Position numbers and translations under genes: made by a program. From Spinacia oleracea (Eukaryota > Streptophyta > Magnoliopsida > Caryophyllales > Amaranthaceae): a DNA stretch of 64,000 nt. The notes under the pieces were generated by a model that was not told the DNA's origin, ran no database searches, and saw only the letters and a program-made list of their open reading frames with translations. The stretch lies in contig NC_079490.1 in assembly GCF_020520425.1 (NCBI RefSeq), positions 3,100,001 to 3,164,000 on the forward strand. The letters are read 5' to 3'. Below are positions 47,637 to 60,252 of the stretch, one piece after another (the first letter of the stretch is position 1; the number at the start of each line of letters is the position of its first letter).

Positions 47637-47970
47637 TGTTGGGGTGTTAAAATGGGCCCACCATTTTAACCTAAAAGCCAATAAAATCCACTCAAGCCCA
47701 ATATCCCTTACAAGGCCTCAAAGGCCCAACAAAGGCACTATATATACCCCTCAAAGGGCAAGGTAAAGGGGTCATTCTCTAACCCTAGAGAAGCCACCCT
47801 ACTCTCTCTCCCCTAAACACCTCATTTTATACATCAATTGTACTGACTTGAGCGTCGGAGGCTCCGCCTCGGGGACCCCCCCTTGGCCCGGAGTTCATCT
47901 TGCAGGCACCGTACGTGATCGGAACTCAAGACATCAAGGACGCTCCTTCCATCGTTTCAACCCCGGAACA
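47637..47970 (+). repeat. 5' LTR of the outer element
   Basis: It begins TGTTGGGGTGTTAAAATGGG and ends CAACCCCGGAACA. A TATATATAC box occurs at about 47739. I count two differences from the 3' LTR (GGCCCAAC against GGTCCAAC, and CCGGAACA against CCGTAACA). Confidence 0.93.
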
Positions 47971-48131
47971 ATTTGGCGCCGTCTGTGGGGATCGAGAGCA
48001 ATAACCCATGAAAATCCACATTTTCATACTATTATGTTCATCCGCAAAAATGGCCGGAAATTTGAAATAGCCGACCAAAAATTACTGTTTGTCAACAAAT
48101 TACGTTATAATGGGTAGTGTGGTGACAAATA

Positions 48132-49543
48132 TGAAGGAAATAATGCCCTTGGTCCAAGTATGCATTCTATGTTAAGTCTAATAAATGCGGTTCAGTATTA
48201 ATTAACAAGTTAATAATTCAGTGAGATCAAGTGAGCTGAATGCCTAGCTAGAGGCCGCTTCAGTTCAAGTGGAATTAATTATATTAATCCACAGCTTACT
48301 CTTGACTGAACCCGTAGGGTCACACAAATAGTACGTAAACGGATCAAGTATTTAATGGCATTAAATACTCTATCTATGAATATTCGGAACCGACGGATCT
48401 TGGTTTCAGTGGGAGCTAAGATCGTCACAGGCAAGAAATGAATACTCCGGAAACGATGATATTGCCGGAAACGGAAATATGGATCGTATCGGAAATATAA
48501 ATATTATCCAAGTCGTAGATGTTGCCGGAAACGGAAACATGGTACGTATCGGAAAATATTATCGGAAATGGAAATATTGCCAGAATCGGAAATATTGCCG
48601 GAAACGGAAATATTGTCAGAATCGGAAATATTACCGGAATCGGAAAATAATTCCGGAAACGGAAATATTAAATATTTGTTCGAAACGGAAATTAATTCCG
48701 GAATCGGAAATATTAAATACTGTTCGTATCGGAAATGAATTCCGGAATCGGAAAATTTAATCGGAAGCGCATCGTACGAATAAGCATCGGACGAGGCCTG
48801 CCGGACGAGGCCCAGCACGAAGCCAGGCCATCGCCCAGCAAGCCAAGCGCGCCGCACAAACAGCCACGCCAGGCCCAGCGCAAGGCCAGGCCCAGCAGGC
48901 TGCGCAGCGCGCACAGCGCGCACAGCACGCGCAGCGCGCAGCGCGCGCGGGCGCTGCGTGGGCTGCTGCTCGCGCGCACGCATGGGGGCCCATCGTGGCT
49001 GCCGTGCGTGTGTGTGCAAGTGTTTGTGTTCGTGCACGTTTCCTAAAACATGCAGAGTTCGGTTAATGATTAAATTCCTAATTCTATTTGATAAATTAAT
49101 TAAATTAGAGTTCTTGTAGGATTCTAGGTTTAATTAATTTGTATCTGAATAGGATTTCGATTCCCTTTCCATACCCCTATAAATATGAGGCTAGGGCTCA
49201 CAATTTATAACAAGTTTCAAAGTATTCAAAAGTGAGTTTTTTGAGAGAAAATTAAAACACACATCTTGCTCATAAAGTGCCGAAATTTTCTAGTACCTTA
49301 AGGGCGATTCTAGTTGGTCAATCTTAAGGCGGATCCGGACGTGCTGTGGACTATCTACGGAGGGACGACACTTGGAGTCCTAAAGACTTGTTCTTGTTCG
49401 GTTCGGGCGCAGCTAGGGAGGGCACGCAACAAAGAGTATGCATCTAAATTATGCTATATGATTATGTGTAAATAATATGTTGTCCTGGGTTAATGGTTGT
49501 TTCCGCATGATCTATGTAATGTCATATGTATCATAACCTAACA
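48132..49543 (+). repeat. 5' LTR of the Copia element
   Basis: It starts TGAAGGAAATAATGCCCTTG and ends CATAACCTAACA. A region of repeated GGAAACGGAAATATTGCC-like words spans 48450-48760. A GC-rich CAGCGCGCACAGCGC tract spans about 48790-49000. A TATAAATA box lies at 49178-49185. Confidence 0.95.
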
Positions 49544-50279
49544 GTGGTATCACGAGCCCCTTATTATTTTCATAATCTAAATTGCATGAACATGGTTAAA
49601 TATTACAAATTTGCAAGAATTAAAAGGGGTGATTAATTTTCGTAATTGTTAATTAATTGCAAATTGCGTTTATTTAATTATACGTACGCAGTTTTTCGGC
49701 AGTTTCTTCGTTACTCATCCGAATTGAGTGATTTTTGTGTCAATTCCGCATGTAAAAGGCATTCTAAAATTTTGACAAAAGTAGTATTTTTCTGCCGAAC
49801 CCAGAATTCTCAAATTCGAAGCCTAACTATGACTTTTCGAAGGTTTTAGTTTTTCGAATGCAAAATTTCGTAAATTTAAGATGTTAAATTAAATATTTGC
49901 GATTCTTGTTGATAAATCTTGAATTTTTGATTGACCTACTGCATATGTTTAACAAGTTTGAATGCCTAGTCTTGTTAATTATGCAATCTAATTTGTAATT
50001 ATGATTAATTTGTTGAAAATTAGAATAATTTAGAATTAATTTGATTTTCATAATTAATTGTAATTTAATTAGAAACCTATGATTAAAAACCACCATAAAA
50101 ATTGTAAATTTATGATAAATTTAAAATTTTTATGACCTAGACTTGAAATCCATAACAATCGGAAATCAATTGGATAATAAATTTTCGATTTTTCGCCCTA
50201 AAATTATGAAATTAATATTATTTATTAATTTGTCATTAATTTTAAATATAAATTTTAAATTTTTTATGCGATTCGTTCA

Positions 50280-50920
50280 TAAAACTTGCACGCACGAAGC
50301 AATGGACGCTTCGTGTTACCCTTAAGGGGTGTTGTATAATGCGGGCATGCGACGACGAGCAAGGGAGCTCGTCGCCCGTGCGGCACGAATGCAATGAGCA
50401 AGGGCGTAGTGCACGAGCACAAGGCAGCAGCCCTGCCTTGTGTCGTGTGCCACGAGCAATGGACGAATGGGCATGGGCGAAGGGCGAGCCAAGGCAGTCG
50501 CGTGTGGGCAGCAAGCGAGCTGCGCCACAACGCGCGCTGCCTCGCACAAGAGCGCGCAGCCTCGCGCGCAGCGAGCGCAAGCTCGCGTGCCACGAGCGCT
50601 GCGCCCAGCATTGCTCGCGCGCACAACGAGCGAGGACTCGCGCGCACAGCCAGCATTGCTCGCGCGCACAGCGAGCGATGTCGCGCGCCCAGCGAGCGAT
50701 GTCGCGCGCCCAGCGAGCGGTGTCGCGCGCGCACTGCGAGCGATAGCTCGCGTGCGATGAGCGCTGGCGCGCGCAGCGAGCACCAATGCGTGCGGAGGCT
50801 TGCGATGGGGATGCAGCAGCTATGCGACGAGCGCATGGGCTGCGCGCACATGGCCAGCAATGGCTGTGTGCGTGCGGCCCATGGGCGTGCAACGCGTAGG
50901 GTGTTTGCGTTACGATTAAA
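50280..50920 (+). repeat. GC-rich CGAGCG/GCGCGC low-complexity island in the Copia leader
   Basis: About 640 bp of very GC-rich sequence built from imperfect GCGAGCGATGTCGCGCGCCC-type words sits inside an otherwise AT-rich interior. It lies between the 5' LTR and the first pol traces, in the position of leader or gag. Every frame on both strands is open over long stretches because of composition, not coding. Confidence 0.85.
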
Positions 50921-53900
50921 GATCGTTTTGAATGTTTAATTTGAAAATTTCAGTTCACGTAATTTTAATTAATTTTAAAATTAATAATTTAAATTATTTT
51001 CTTGGATTTTAATTTTGAATATTGTAATTATAATAAATTTTATTTATTCTAATTATTTTACTAAAATTAAAATCATGAATTAATTTAAATAACGACTGAA
51101 ATTAAATTAAACTTTTTGGATTCAATTATAAATTTATATGAGCTTTAAATTTTAATTAAATTTGTATGTTTCCGGTTAGACTAGAAATACATTTTTATGT
51201 TTAAAATTGGTAAAGCATATGAATTTATTGGTTTAAGTGGGAGCGCTTTTTAGTCATAAACTCTTGATTAGGTCTACAAATCCTTAAGGTTAAAACAACT
51301 TGATTAGAATTAATAAGGACTGAATAATTGGTAGATTATTGGTGCCCTTGATTAATTGCTGCAAATATTTACGTGATGCATAATGTGTTTTACTAACCAG
51401 CTATGTGGGCCATTCATGATAATGAATGGGTGAATGGTATATATTGTATATGTACTGTTTTGCAGGTTATGAAGTGACTAGTATGGCCCAAATAGGATAG
51501 AAAATATGGTCTGCGTACCATTAATTTGAATGTAATTGGTCTGAAGTACCAAAGTTATTTTTCAATTCAAATATGGTCTGCGTACCATCAAATAGTTGTA
51601 ATTAGTTATAGCTTATCCTATTTGAAGAAAATGGTGCCTCCCACGGAGATTTTCAAGACGGACTTTGAAGTTAAAGCTTCAAGATGAAGTCGGGCCATAC
51701 TAGATCACAAATATCTTATGCATGTTTTAAGTTATTTATTGCTTTTAAATATGTCTTAAAATGCATGAGATCAAAAGCTTGATTATGTTGCATGATTAAG
51801 GATTTTAGTTCACTTAAAATCTAACCAACATAGTAAGAGCTTTAAGTTCCAAACTTAAAAATTGAGTTAAAAGGTGCCATGCCAAAATATACACTTGCTT
51901 GGATATCCTTTACATCAATCTAGTAATAGTTTTCGCTCAGCGAGGTGTTACTTATTGGTCCTAAAGGGGCAAGGTACACAAATAATTGTGAGTACATGTT
52001 AGTTTTGGTGAAACTCAACGATATAAGTAAGGAGTCCTTTTATGTCGTGGCAAAATCGATAGGTTTACCTAACAAGTTCTTAGACGTACCTATCAACCAA
52101 GAGTAGTTTCTAGACTATTAGCAAAAGGCTTTTGCTTACCTAAGATGTTTTAGGATTAAGTCGACAAACTGTGCTTAGTTCTTCAATGATTTTAGGGTCT
52201 TGGAATCATTTTATTCACACCTGCCGGAACAATAAAATCGAATAAAATGCTAATAACTTGTTTGAATTGCATGGTTGCTTTAATTTCAAGTTATTATTCA
52301 TGATAAATGTTTAGACTTTGCATGCTTCAATGTATGTTTTAATTATTGTTTATAATTAAATATCTTGCACTGCAATAAATCCTTTTAGAAAGGTAACAGT
52401 AAATTTCCTCGATTGGTAGTGAATCCAAGAACGATTCACGGAAATGAGAGAAAATGAGCAATTTAAAATGTACGTTTCTTATATCGACTTTTATGGTTGT
52501 TTTCGAGAATCAAAATCGAATGGCAAACCGATTGGTGATTGTGAATTCAAAATACACTGTAGTTTTGAGATCATAAAGCATTGAGTTTAATACGCTCAGC
52601 TTTACCAATGGTTAACAACCTAATATCTTTGTCCATTTAATTCTCGAATGAGTCTAGTCCCTAGACATTCGAATAGATCGATGCTTAGAGAACTTTAGAA
52701 GCTTCTGGTAAGATCATCTAGTTGAAACAGAATATTCAACATAAAATGGTAAAGAACCTTGTTGGTGACATTGGACATGTCTAACAAAGTCAACACTAAA
52801 GAATTCAATTCTTAAGACTATAAGAAAGGGTACAAGAAATAGGAAAACAAAGGAACACATGAAAGGAATTTACGATTCCGTTTCTACCTATAAGTTAATG
52901 TTTAAAGAGAAGTAACCTAGCAATCAAACTTCCTTGGTATCATATACCGCTTGAGGTTCTTACTTCGATAATAACTCAAACAATGGAAGCTAGGATACAC
53001 TAATGACCTACAAGTGGGAAATGAAGCATGGCAATGCTACATTAGTTGTAGGGTCATCTAGTTTGTTTTAAGTCCTTTCAAAGGCTGGAACTTAATGGCT
53101 ATTTTGTTCCATAATCAGCATACCTAAATTTCTGCTTCAAACACAGAAAGACTCACATTCAAAGAAAAACAAAAACAATGTTTGTTTGTTTATTTGAATG
53201 AAATGGTCAATTACAGGTCGAGTCAATATGCTTGATTAAAACAAGCAACTCTTTAAAGAACTTTACTAGGTTCAAATCAACCCCTTGATTTGAGTTCCAC
53301 AAATCTTTGGCATTGTTGCTTAGACCATATCAACAAGTTAACATTCATAAGCTCTATTTTGATGGACTTCTGAAAGTTGATTGATTTCTAGATCATTTTA
53401 AGACAACTAGTCTTACTTGTTGAAAGTAACAAAAGATATGAACTATTGTTAGAACGCCTAGACAATGGAGTTCAAAGCTAAAGAAAGATTTTATGACTTT
53501 ATTATTTCACATGGATTTGAGTGAATATAGGTTTATTTACTCAAATGTGATATAAGTTGAATCTGTTTGGCTAGTTCAAAGATTCAGAAGTATAAAATCC
53601 ACTTGGTAAGAAATCATAAAGATCTAGGTTAGATCATGTTAATGATTACTTGAGACCAAATATGATCATCAATGATTGTGTGTTGTAATTTCACAATCTA
53701 GCTCCATAAGATATGGCATATCTACGTTGGAATGATCGAAGTCAATTAGTACTTGATTCGATCAATGATGAATCATAAAGACTTTTCCTATAATTTCTAA
53801 AACAAAATGCTCAACTACCACCAAACTAAACCAAATTCGTCAAAGCTATTGAAAAGTAATTTCAGAATATCTTTTCATAATATATCTAAAGAGTTCCTAA

Positions 53901-54589
53901 ACTCAGTGGGAGCTTAGTGTTTGTTATTCAACAAACTAAGGCCCAAGTATAGATATATGTATCATTGTGATTTATTCAAATGAGACACAGGGTATTGTTT
54001 CTACCACGAATTTTTGAGAACATAATGTTTGTTTGCTCGAAATAATGTCCTTTTGAAGATTCGTTTCCAAAATGACAAGTGGGAGAAAATAAACCTCGAA
54101 AGTTTTCGAGGCGAACAACAAACATAAACGGACATTCCGGAGGCTTTTCGAAGTGCTTCAGAAAATCCGAACTAATTCTTTAAGGACTTTAGAAGTGGCT
54201 TTAAATAATAGACTTCTCTTAGAAGACTTTACAAGTGCTTCAAAGAGAACAGAATATTCAAAGGACTTTCAAGTGGCTATTGATATTCTGTTGTTTGATG
54301 TTCTATACCCAAGTAGGCATAGAGTTCAAGTCACTGAAACTATGAGATTCTTCTATAGTGAAGAAACATGGAGTTCAGGTCCCTGAAACTATGCAATTCT
54401 TCTATTAGATAGTGAAGAAACCTACAACTTGCAGTCAAACTATTATCATGTAGATTAATGAGTTTGTGACTTGTAAGAAAGCTATGACGAAATATAGATT
54501 CCCTAAAATGGTTAGAGGCCATATATAGACTATATGTTTAAATGGTTAGAGGCCATAAAACATACTCAATGTTTTGATGACAAAATTGA

Positions 54590-55250
54590 AATTTTGTTGA
54601 TTTGCAAGAATAGTTTCACACCTATTGGTTGCAAGTTTGTTTTAAGGATAAAAACCATCAAACATGGAATTGTGTCCACACACAAAGCTAGATTAGTTGT
54701 TAAAGGTTAAAAGAAAATTCATGGCATGGATTGTGTTGAAACCTCATGCAAAATCGTAATGCTTAAGTCTATAATTCAAGCAATGATTGCATATTGGTAC
54801 ATATGGCAATTGGATGACAAAACGTATTCCTCAATCAAATGTTGGAATATAATATGTACATGGTATGTCATAGAATTTGTGCATCCAAATAAATGCTTGA
54901 AAAGGAAAGCTAGCTTATAAAATCTAAGTACAGATTTAAGCAAGCAATTGGGAATTGGAACTGTATTTTAAGTGAAGCTAATAAGCATTTTAGTTTCATA
55001 AAATATACATGATTCTTATAGATATATAAGAAGTTTAGTGGGAGTACATAAAAACTTAATTGGTCCTATGTGTATCACACACATATCTCTCTATTGTAAA
55101 ATAACATTCAAATGCTAATGACTTAGATTTGAGATTATTCATCAATGATGGACCATGGCGAAACTTAGTACATACTGGGTATTAAGATCTATTTACAAAG
55201 ATCTTATGATATTGTTTTGGATTAAGTAATGGCATTTACTAAATCAAACA
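54590..55250 (+). pseudogene. Copia reverse transcriptase remnant
   Basis: Ordered Copia RT landmarks are readable across frame shifts: a degenerate GCKFV (for GCKWV), HKARLVVKG, HGMDCVET, VMLKSI, WQLDDKTYSS (for WQMDVKTAFL) and FVHPNKC. A degenerate YILGIKIY (about 55165-55195) follows. Numerous stops and deletions make it non-functional. Confidence 0.8.
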
Positions 55251-57142
55251 CGAAAGACTCCATTGGAGATATTCGAACCATATGAATAAATCTAAGTAAA
55301 GGATGTTTGAACTATGTATAAGCATTTACTAAGTTAAACATCAAAGAGTCTAAATGAGATTCTTAACCTATATTATATGTCAAAGAATTTAGCTGAATTT
55401 AGTATCTACTGAAACTAGATAAGCTAAGGTTACATGAATAGAATTCAATTGGGAAATATTCTGCAAAAGAATTTATCATGTATGATATAATATGAGGATC
55501 GCCAAAAACGTATCGTATGACTTTAGGCATGACGAACATATACCAATCTCTATTGATCTAAGTAAAGATCAACTAGATTGAGATCAAGAATACTTATGGT
55601 ACTTGAAAAGGTACATAGGAATAGTTCTTGATTCAAGGAAATAAAGATATGCTAAATATTGATGCTACACGCATAAACACTGGCAAAGGATCAAGCAAGA
55701 CCCTTTGGAGTTAACCATTGACAAGGACGAGCTAAAGAGCATCGTGTTTCGAAATGGCAACATGGGTTGGAGACCATGAGTTGTTGCGTGGGAAATTAAA
55801 ATAATAATTTCTATGTTCTAAGATATAGTTGGAGAGTCTTCCACATATCTATGAACTGCTTGGATAGGTAAATCCAAACAAAGCATCACTAGCAACCTAT
55901 ACAGTTGAAGTAAAAGTAATTATTGCCTAAGAAGCAATAAAACAGGGTTGTTTAAAGTTCTTCACTGAACTTGGGTAGATCACCTATCTGCTGGCTTGAT
56001 GGTTCTTCATTGAAAAATGCGTAGAACCACACTTGAAGCAAGAAAAACGTCTGCTAACTTGATGGTTCTTCATTGCAAAATGAGTAAAACCACAATCGAA
56101 GTAAGAAAGACTAGATCACATAATAAACAAACTCGAAAATATCTTATCATCATATCTCAAAGAACATTCGATGAAAAGGATGTTAAGATTGGCAAAGCAT
56201 GATAACTAAACCTATGCAACAAGTGAGAAACAACACTCACATTGTAGCACTGGAAATCAAGCATAGCTTTGAATTCCATGAATTGTTTTAGAAGATGGGT
56301 TTGAGGCCCATGGTTATAAAACATTGGGGTTGAACATTTATCATATATGAAATGTATTTTTCATATTCCATTTAATCTTGGTTTAGTATTAAATGATGAG
56401 TCCCTTCAAATTTGACGAAATATTCAAGATAGACTGTCAGGACCAGTCCTGTGACTAAGAAATGTCTATCAAGTGAACTTGAATGTCAAAGGTTGAAAAT
56501 GGTCCCTAGTCGGAGTTTTCAATAAAATTGGACGCATAGAAAACGTTAGACGACTAGAATGCAAGATGACTAGTAGTTCTGTTTCTTGAACTATGTGGAC
56601 ATGGCAATGTCATAATCATTTGCATAGATACTTACTTTGGGAAGACTAGTATCGGACAAGACCTATGAAACTTTACTGTAAGAGATGAAAATCTGTCATA
56701 AGTAAATTTCATTAAAATTATTAGACACTAAATCCTCAATACCTGAGTGATTTGAGATTACTTGTTTGAGAACTGGTTGCTTTGACGTTGACCAACCGTC
56801 GCACCGTAAAAGGAGGCTATAAAGGCAACGCTCAGGTAATCACCTATCAAACGAAGTCTAATCTCAAGATCGCAAGATTGGGATTGTCCTCCCATAAATC
56901 GGGATGAGATGCTTAAAAGTTGTACAAGGCCACTCGGAGAGCTAGAAACTGTGAAATGCATGGCCGTGCTCGGATGAATCATAGGCTATGATTATCTGTT
57001 TATTTGATCAGTTGAACTCTGAAACCGAGGAACACCTCTGGACGTAATAAGGATGACAACTCTTACCTTATGTTCAAGAGCAAGCATCGAGCGACAAAGG
57101 AATTAGGAAATGCACACTTGTCCCTAAGGACAAGTGGGAGAC

Positions 57143-58554
57143 TGAAGGAAATAATGCCCTTGGTCCAAGTATGCATTCTATGTTAAGTCTAATAAATGCG
57201 GTTCAGTATTAATTAACAAGTTAATAATTCAGTGAGATCAAGTGAGCTGAATGCCTAGCTAGAGGCCGCTTCAGTTCAAGTGGAATTAATTATATTAATC
57301 CACAGCTTACTCTTGACTGAACCCGTAGGGTCACACAAATAGTACGTAAACGGATCAAGTATTTAATGGCATTAAATACTCTATCTATGAATATTCGGAA
57401 CCGACGGATCTTGGTTTCAGTGGGAGCTAAGATCGTCACAGGCAAGAAATGAATACTCCGGAAACGATGATATTGCCGGAAACGGAAATATGGATCGTAT
57501 CGGAAATATAAATATTATCCAAGTCGTAGATGTTGCCGGAAACGGAAACATGGTACGTATCGGAAAATATTATCGGAAATGGAAATATTGCCAGAATCGG
57601 AAATATTGCCGGAAACGGAAATATTGTCAGAATCGGAAATATTACCGGAATCGGAAAATAATTCCGGAAACGGAAATATTAAATATTTGTTCGAAACGGA
57701 AATTAATTCCGGAATCGGAAATATTAAATATTGTTCGTATCGGAAATGAATTCCGGAATCGGAAAATTTAATCGGAAGCGCATCGTACGAATAAGCATCG
57801 GACGAGGCCTGCCGGACGAGGCCCAGCACGAAGCCAGGCCATCGCCCAGCAAGCCAAGCGCGCCGCACAAACAGCCACGCCAGGCCCAGCGCAAGGCCAG
57901 GCCCAGCAGGCTGCGCAGCGCGCACAGCGCGCACAGCACGCGCAGCGCGCAGCGCGCGCGGGCGCTGCGTGGGCTGCTGCTCGCGCGCACGCATGGGGGC
58001 CCATCGTGGCTGCCGTGCGTGTGTGTGCAAGTGTTTGTGTTCGTGCACGTTTCCTAAAACATGCAGAGTTCGGTTAATGATTAAATTCCTAATTCTATTT
58101 GATAAATTAATTAAATTAGAGTTCTTGTAGGATTCTAGGTTTAATTAATTTGTATCTGAATAGGATTTCGATTCCCTTTCCATACCCCTATAAATATGAG
58201 GCTAGGGCTCACAATTTATAACAAGTTTCAAAGTATTCAAAAGTGAGTTTTTTGAGAGAAAATTAAAACACACATCTTGCTCATAAAGTGCCGAAATTTT
58301 CTAGTACCTTAAGGGCGATTCTAGTTGGTCAATCTTAAGGCGGATCCGGACGTGCTGTGGACTATCTACGGAGGGACGACACTTGGAGTCCTAAAGACTT
58401 GTTCTTGTTCGGTTCGGGCGCAGCTAGGGAGGGCACGCAACAAAGAGTATGCATCTAAATTATGCTATATGATTATGTGTAAATAATATGTTGTCCTGGG
58501 TTAATGGTTGTTTCCGCATGATCTATGTAATGTCATATGTATCATAACATAACA
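57143..58554 (+). repeat. 3' LTR of the Copia element
   Basis: Same length as the 5' LTR (1412 bp). The visible changes are ATATTG for ATACTG at about 57730 and CATAACA for CCTAACA at the very end. A TATAAATA box lies at 58189-58196. Confidence 0.95.
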
Positions 58555-58849
58555 AAATAATGTTGCTACAAATTGTTGCTACAGATCGTTACTACATTTT
58601 GGTGGCCCAGTAGCCTCAAGGCCAAGTAAAGATGCTTTCCCACTCTCCCAGATCTGCAAACTCATTTTCAGAATAAAGAGGATTCATTTTGCTTGAGTAC
58701 AGATTTTTGGAGCCAGTAACAGCTCACGCGTGAAAGTTATGAATTTGGAAATAAAGCAAGTTTCCACAACTCAGACTCAACTGAGCCCACAATCACCTTG
58801 CACGATTGGTAACAACAGCATACATTGGCATGATGGCACTACATCACTT

Positions 58850-60252
58850 CCGAAGTATAAATCCGAGCCGATTTTAGAAGCACGTTCTTGAACAGATCTT
58901 CGGATTTGAAGACCGAGGTTAAAAATCGCTCCGAGATTACAACTCGAACAGATGTTACAATCCGAGCCGATTTTAGAAGCACGTTCTTGAACAGATCTTC
59001 GGATTTGAAGAGCGAGGTTAAAAATCGCTCCGAGATTACAACTCGAATCGACGTTACAATCCGAGCCGAAGTAAAGAAATCGCTCCGAGATTACAACTCG
59101 AACCGATGTTACAATCCGAGCCGATTTTAGAAGCACGTTCTTGAACAGATCTCCGGATTTGAAGAACGAGGTTAAAAATCGCTCCGAGATTACAACTCGA
59201 ATCGACGTTACAATCCGAGCCGAGGTAAAGAAACCGCTCCGAGATTACAACTCGAACAGATGTTACAATCCGAGCCGATTTTAGAAGCACGTTCTTAAAC
59301 AGATCTCCGGATTTGAAGAACGAGGTTAAAAATCGCTCAAAGATTACAACTCGAATCGATGTTACAATCCGAGCCGAAGGAAAAAAGCCGCTCCGAGATT
59401 ACAACTCGAACCGATGTTACAATCCGAGCCGATTTTAGAAGCACGTTCTTGAACAGATCTTCGGATTTGAAGAGCGAGGTTAAAAATCGCTCCGAGATTA
59501 CAACTCGAATCGACGTTACAATCCGAGCCGAAGTAAAGAAATCGCTCCGAGATTACAACTCGAATCGACGTTACAATCCGAGCCGAGGTAAAGAAACCGC
59601 TCCGAGATTACAACTCGAACAGATGTTACAATCCGAGCCGATTTTAGAAGCACGTTCTTAAACAGATCTCCGGATTTGAAGAACGAGGTTAAAAATCGCT
59701 CAAAGATTACAACTCGAATCGATGTTACAATCCGAGCCGAAGGAAAAAAGCCGCTCCGAGATTACAACTCGAACCGATGTTACAATCCGAGCCGATTTTA
59801 GAAGCACGTTCTTGAACAGATCTTCGGATTTGAAGAGCGAGGTTAAAAATCGCTCCGAGTTTACAACTCGAATCGACGTTACAATCCGAGCCGAAGTAAA
59901 GAAATCGCTCCGAGATTACAACTCGAACCGATGTTACAATCCGAGCCGATTTTAGAAGCACGTTCTTGAACAGATCTCCGGATTTGAAGAACGAGGTTAA
60001 AAATCGCTCCGAGATTACAACTCGAATCGACGTTACAATCCGAGCCGAGGTAAAGAAACCGCTCCGAGATTACAACTCGAACCGATGTTACAATCCGAGC
60101 CGATTTTAGAAGCACGTTCTTGAACAGATCTCCGGATTTGAAGAACGAGGTTAAAAATCGCTCCGAGATTACAACTCGAATCGACGTTACAATCCGAGCC
60201 GAGGTAAAGAAACCGCTCCGAGATTACAACTCGAATCGATGTTACAGTCCGA
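58850..60252 (+). repeat. Complex tandem repeat family A in the outer element
   Basis: Alternating long (about 104 bp) and short (about 55 bp) units all end with CTCCGAGATTACAACTCGAA and GTTACAATCCGAG. Long units carry CCGATTTTAGAAGCACGTTC and ACAGATCTYCGGATTTGAAG; short ones carry CCGARGTAAAGAAAYCGCTC. Higher-order blocks of several units repeat (for example 59360-59640 and 59730-59960). Confidence 0.93.

Larger units (their letters stand above)
48132..58554 (+). mobile_element. Copia-type LTR retrotransposon, decayed interior, nested
   Basis: Two 1412-bp LTRs lie at 48132-49543 and 57143-58554, with the exact 5-bp duplication AAATA (48127-48131 and 58555-58559). A primer-binding site TGGTATCACGAGC at 49545 resembles the initiator-Met site TGGTATCAGAGC with one extra base. 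The purine tract CAAGTGGGAGAC lies directly before the 3' LTR. The 7.6-kb interior has no intact gene. Pieces of Copia pol are readable but broken by stops and deletions, for example THKARLVVKG, HGMDCVETSCK, MLKSI and WQLDDK (about 54620-54830). The LTRs show only two visible differences. Confidence 0.93.

Noticed and set aside
48504-49037. 177-codon minus-strand frame, repeated at 57515-58048
   Set aside because: It lies wholly inside the Copia LTR and is duplicated only because the LTRs are; it reads repeat words (SGNISDSDN) and an Arg/Ala tract, not a protein domain.
50242-50939. Six overlapping open frames (up to 216 codons) rich in Ala, Arg, Ser and Cys
   Set aside because: All frames on both strands are open because the DNA is GC-rich low-complexity sequence inside the Copia leader; there is no domain and no consistent start.
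58777-60115. Several 70-120 codon frames on both strands in the family A repeats
   Set aside because: They are the same repeat unit read in different copies, lie in the untranslated part of an LTR element and have no domain.
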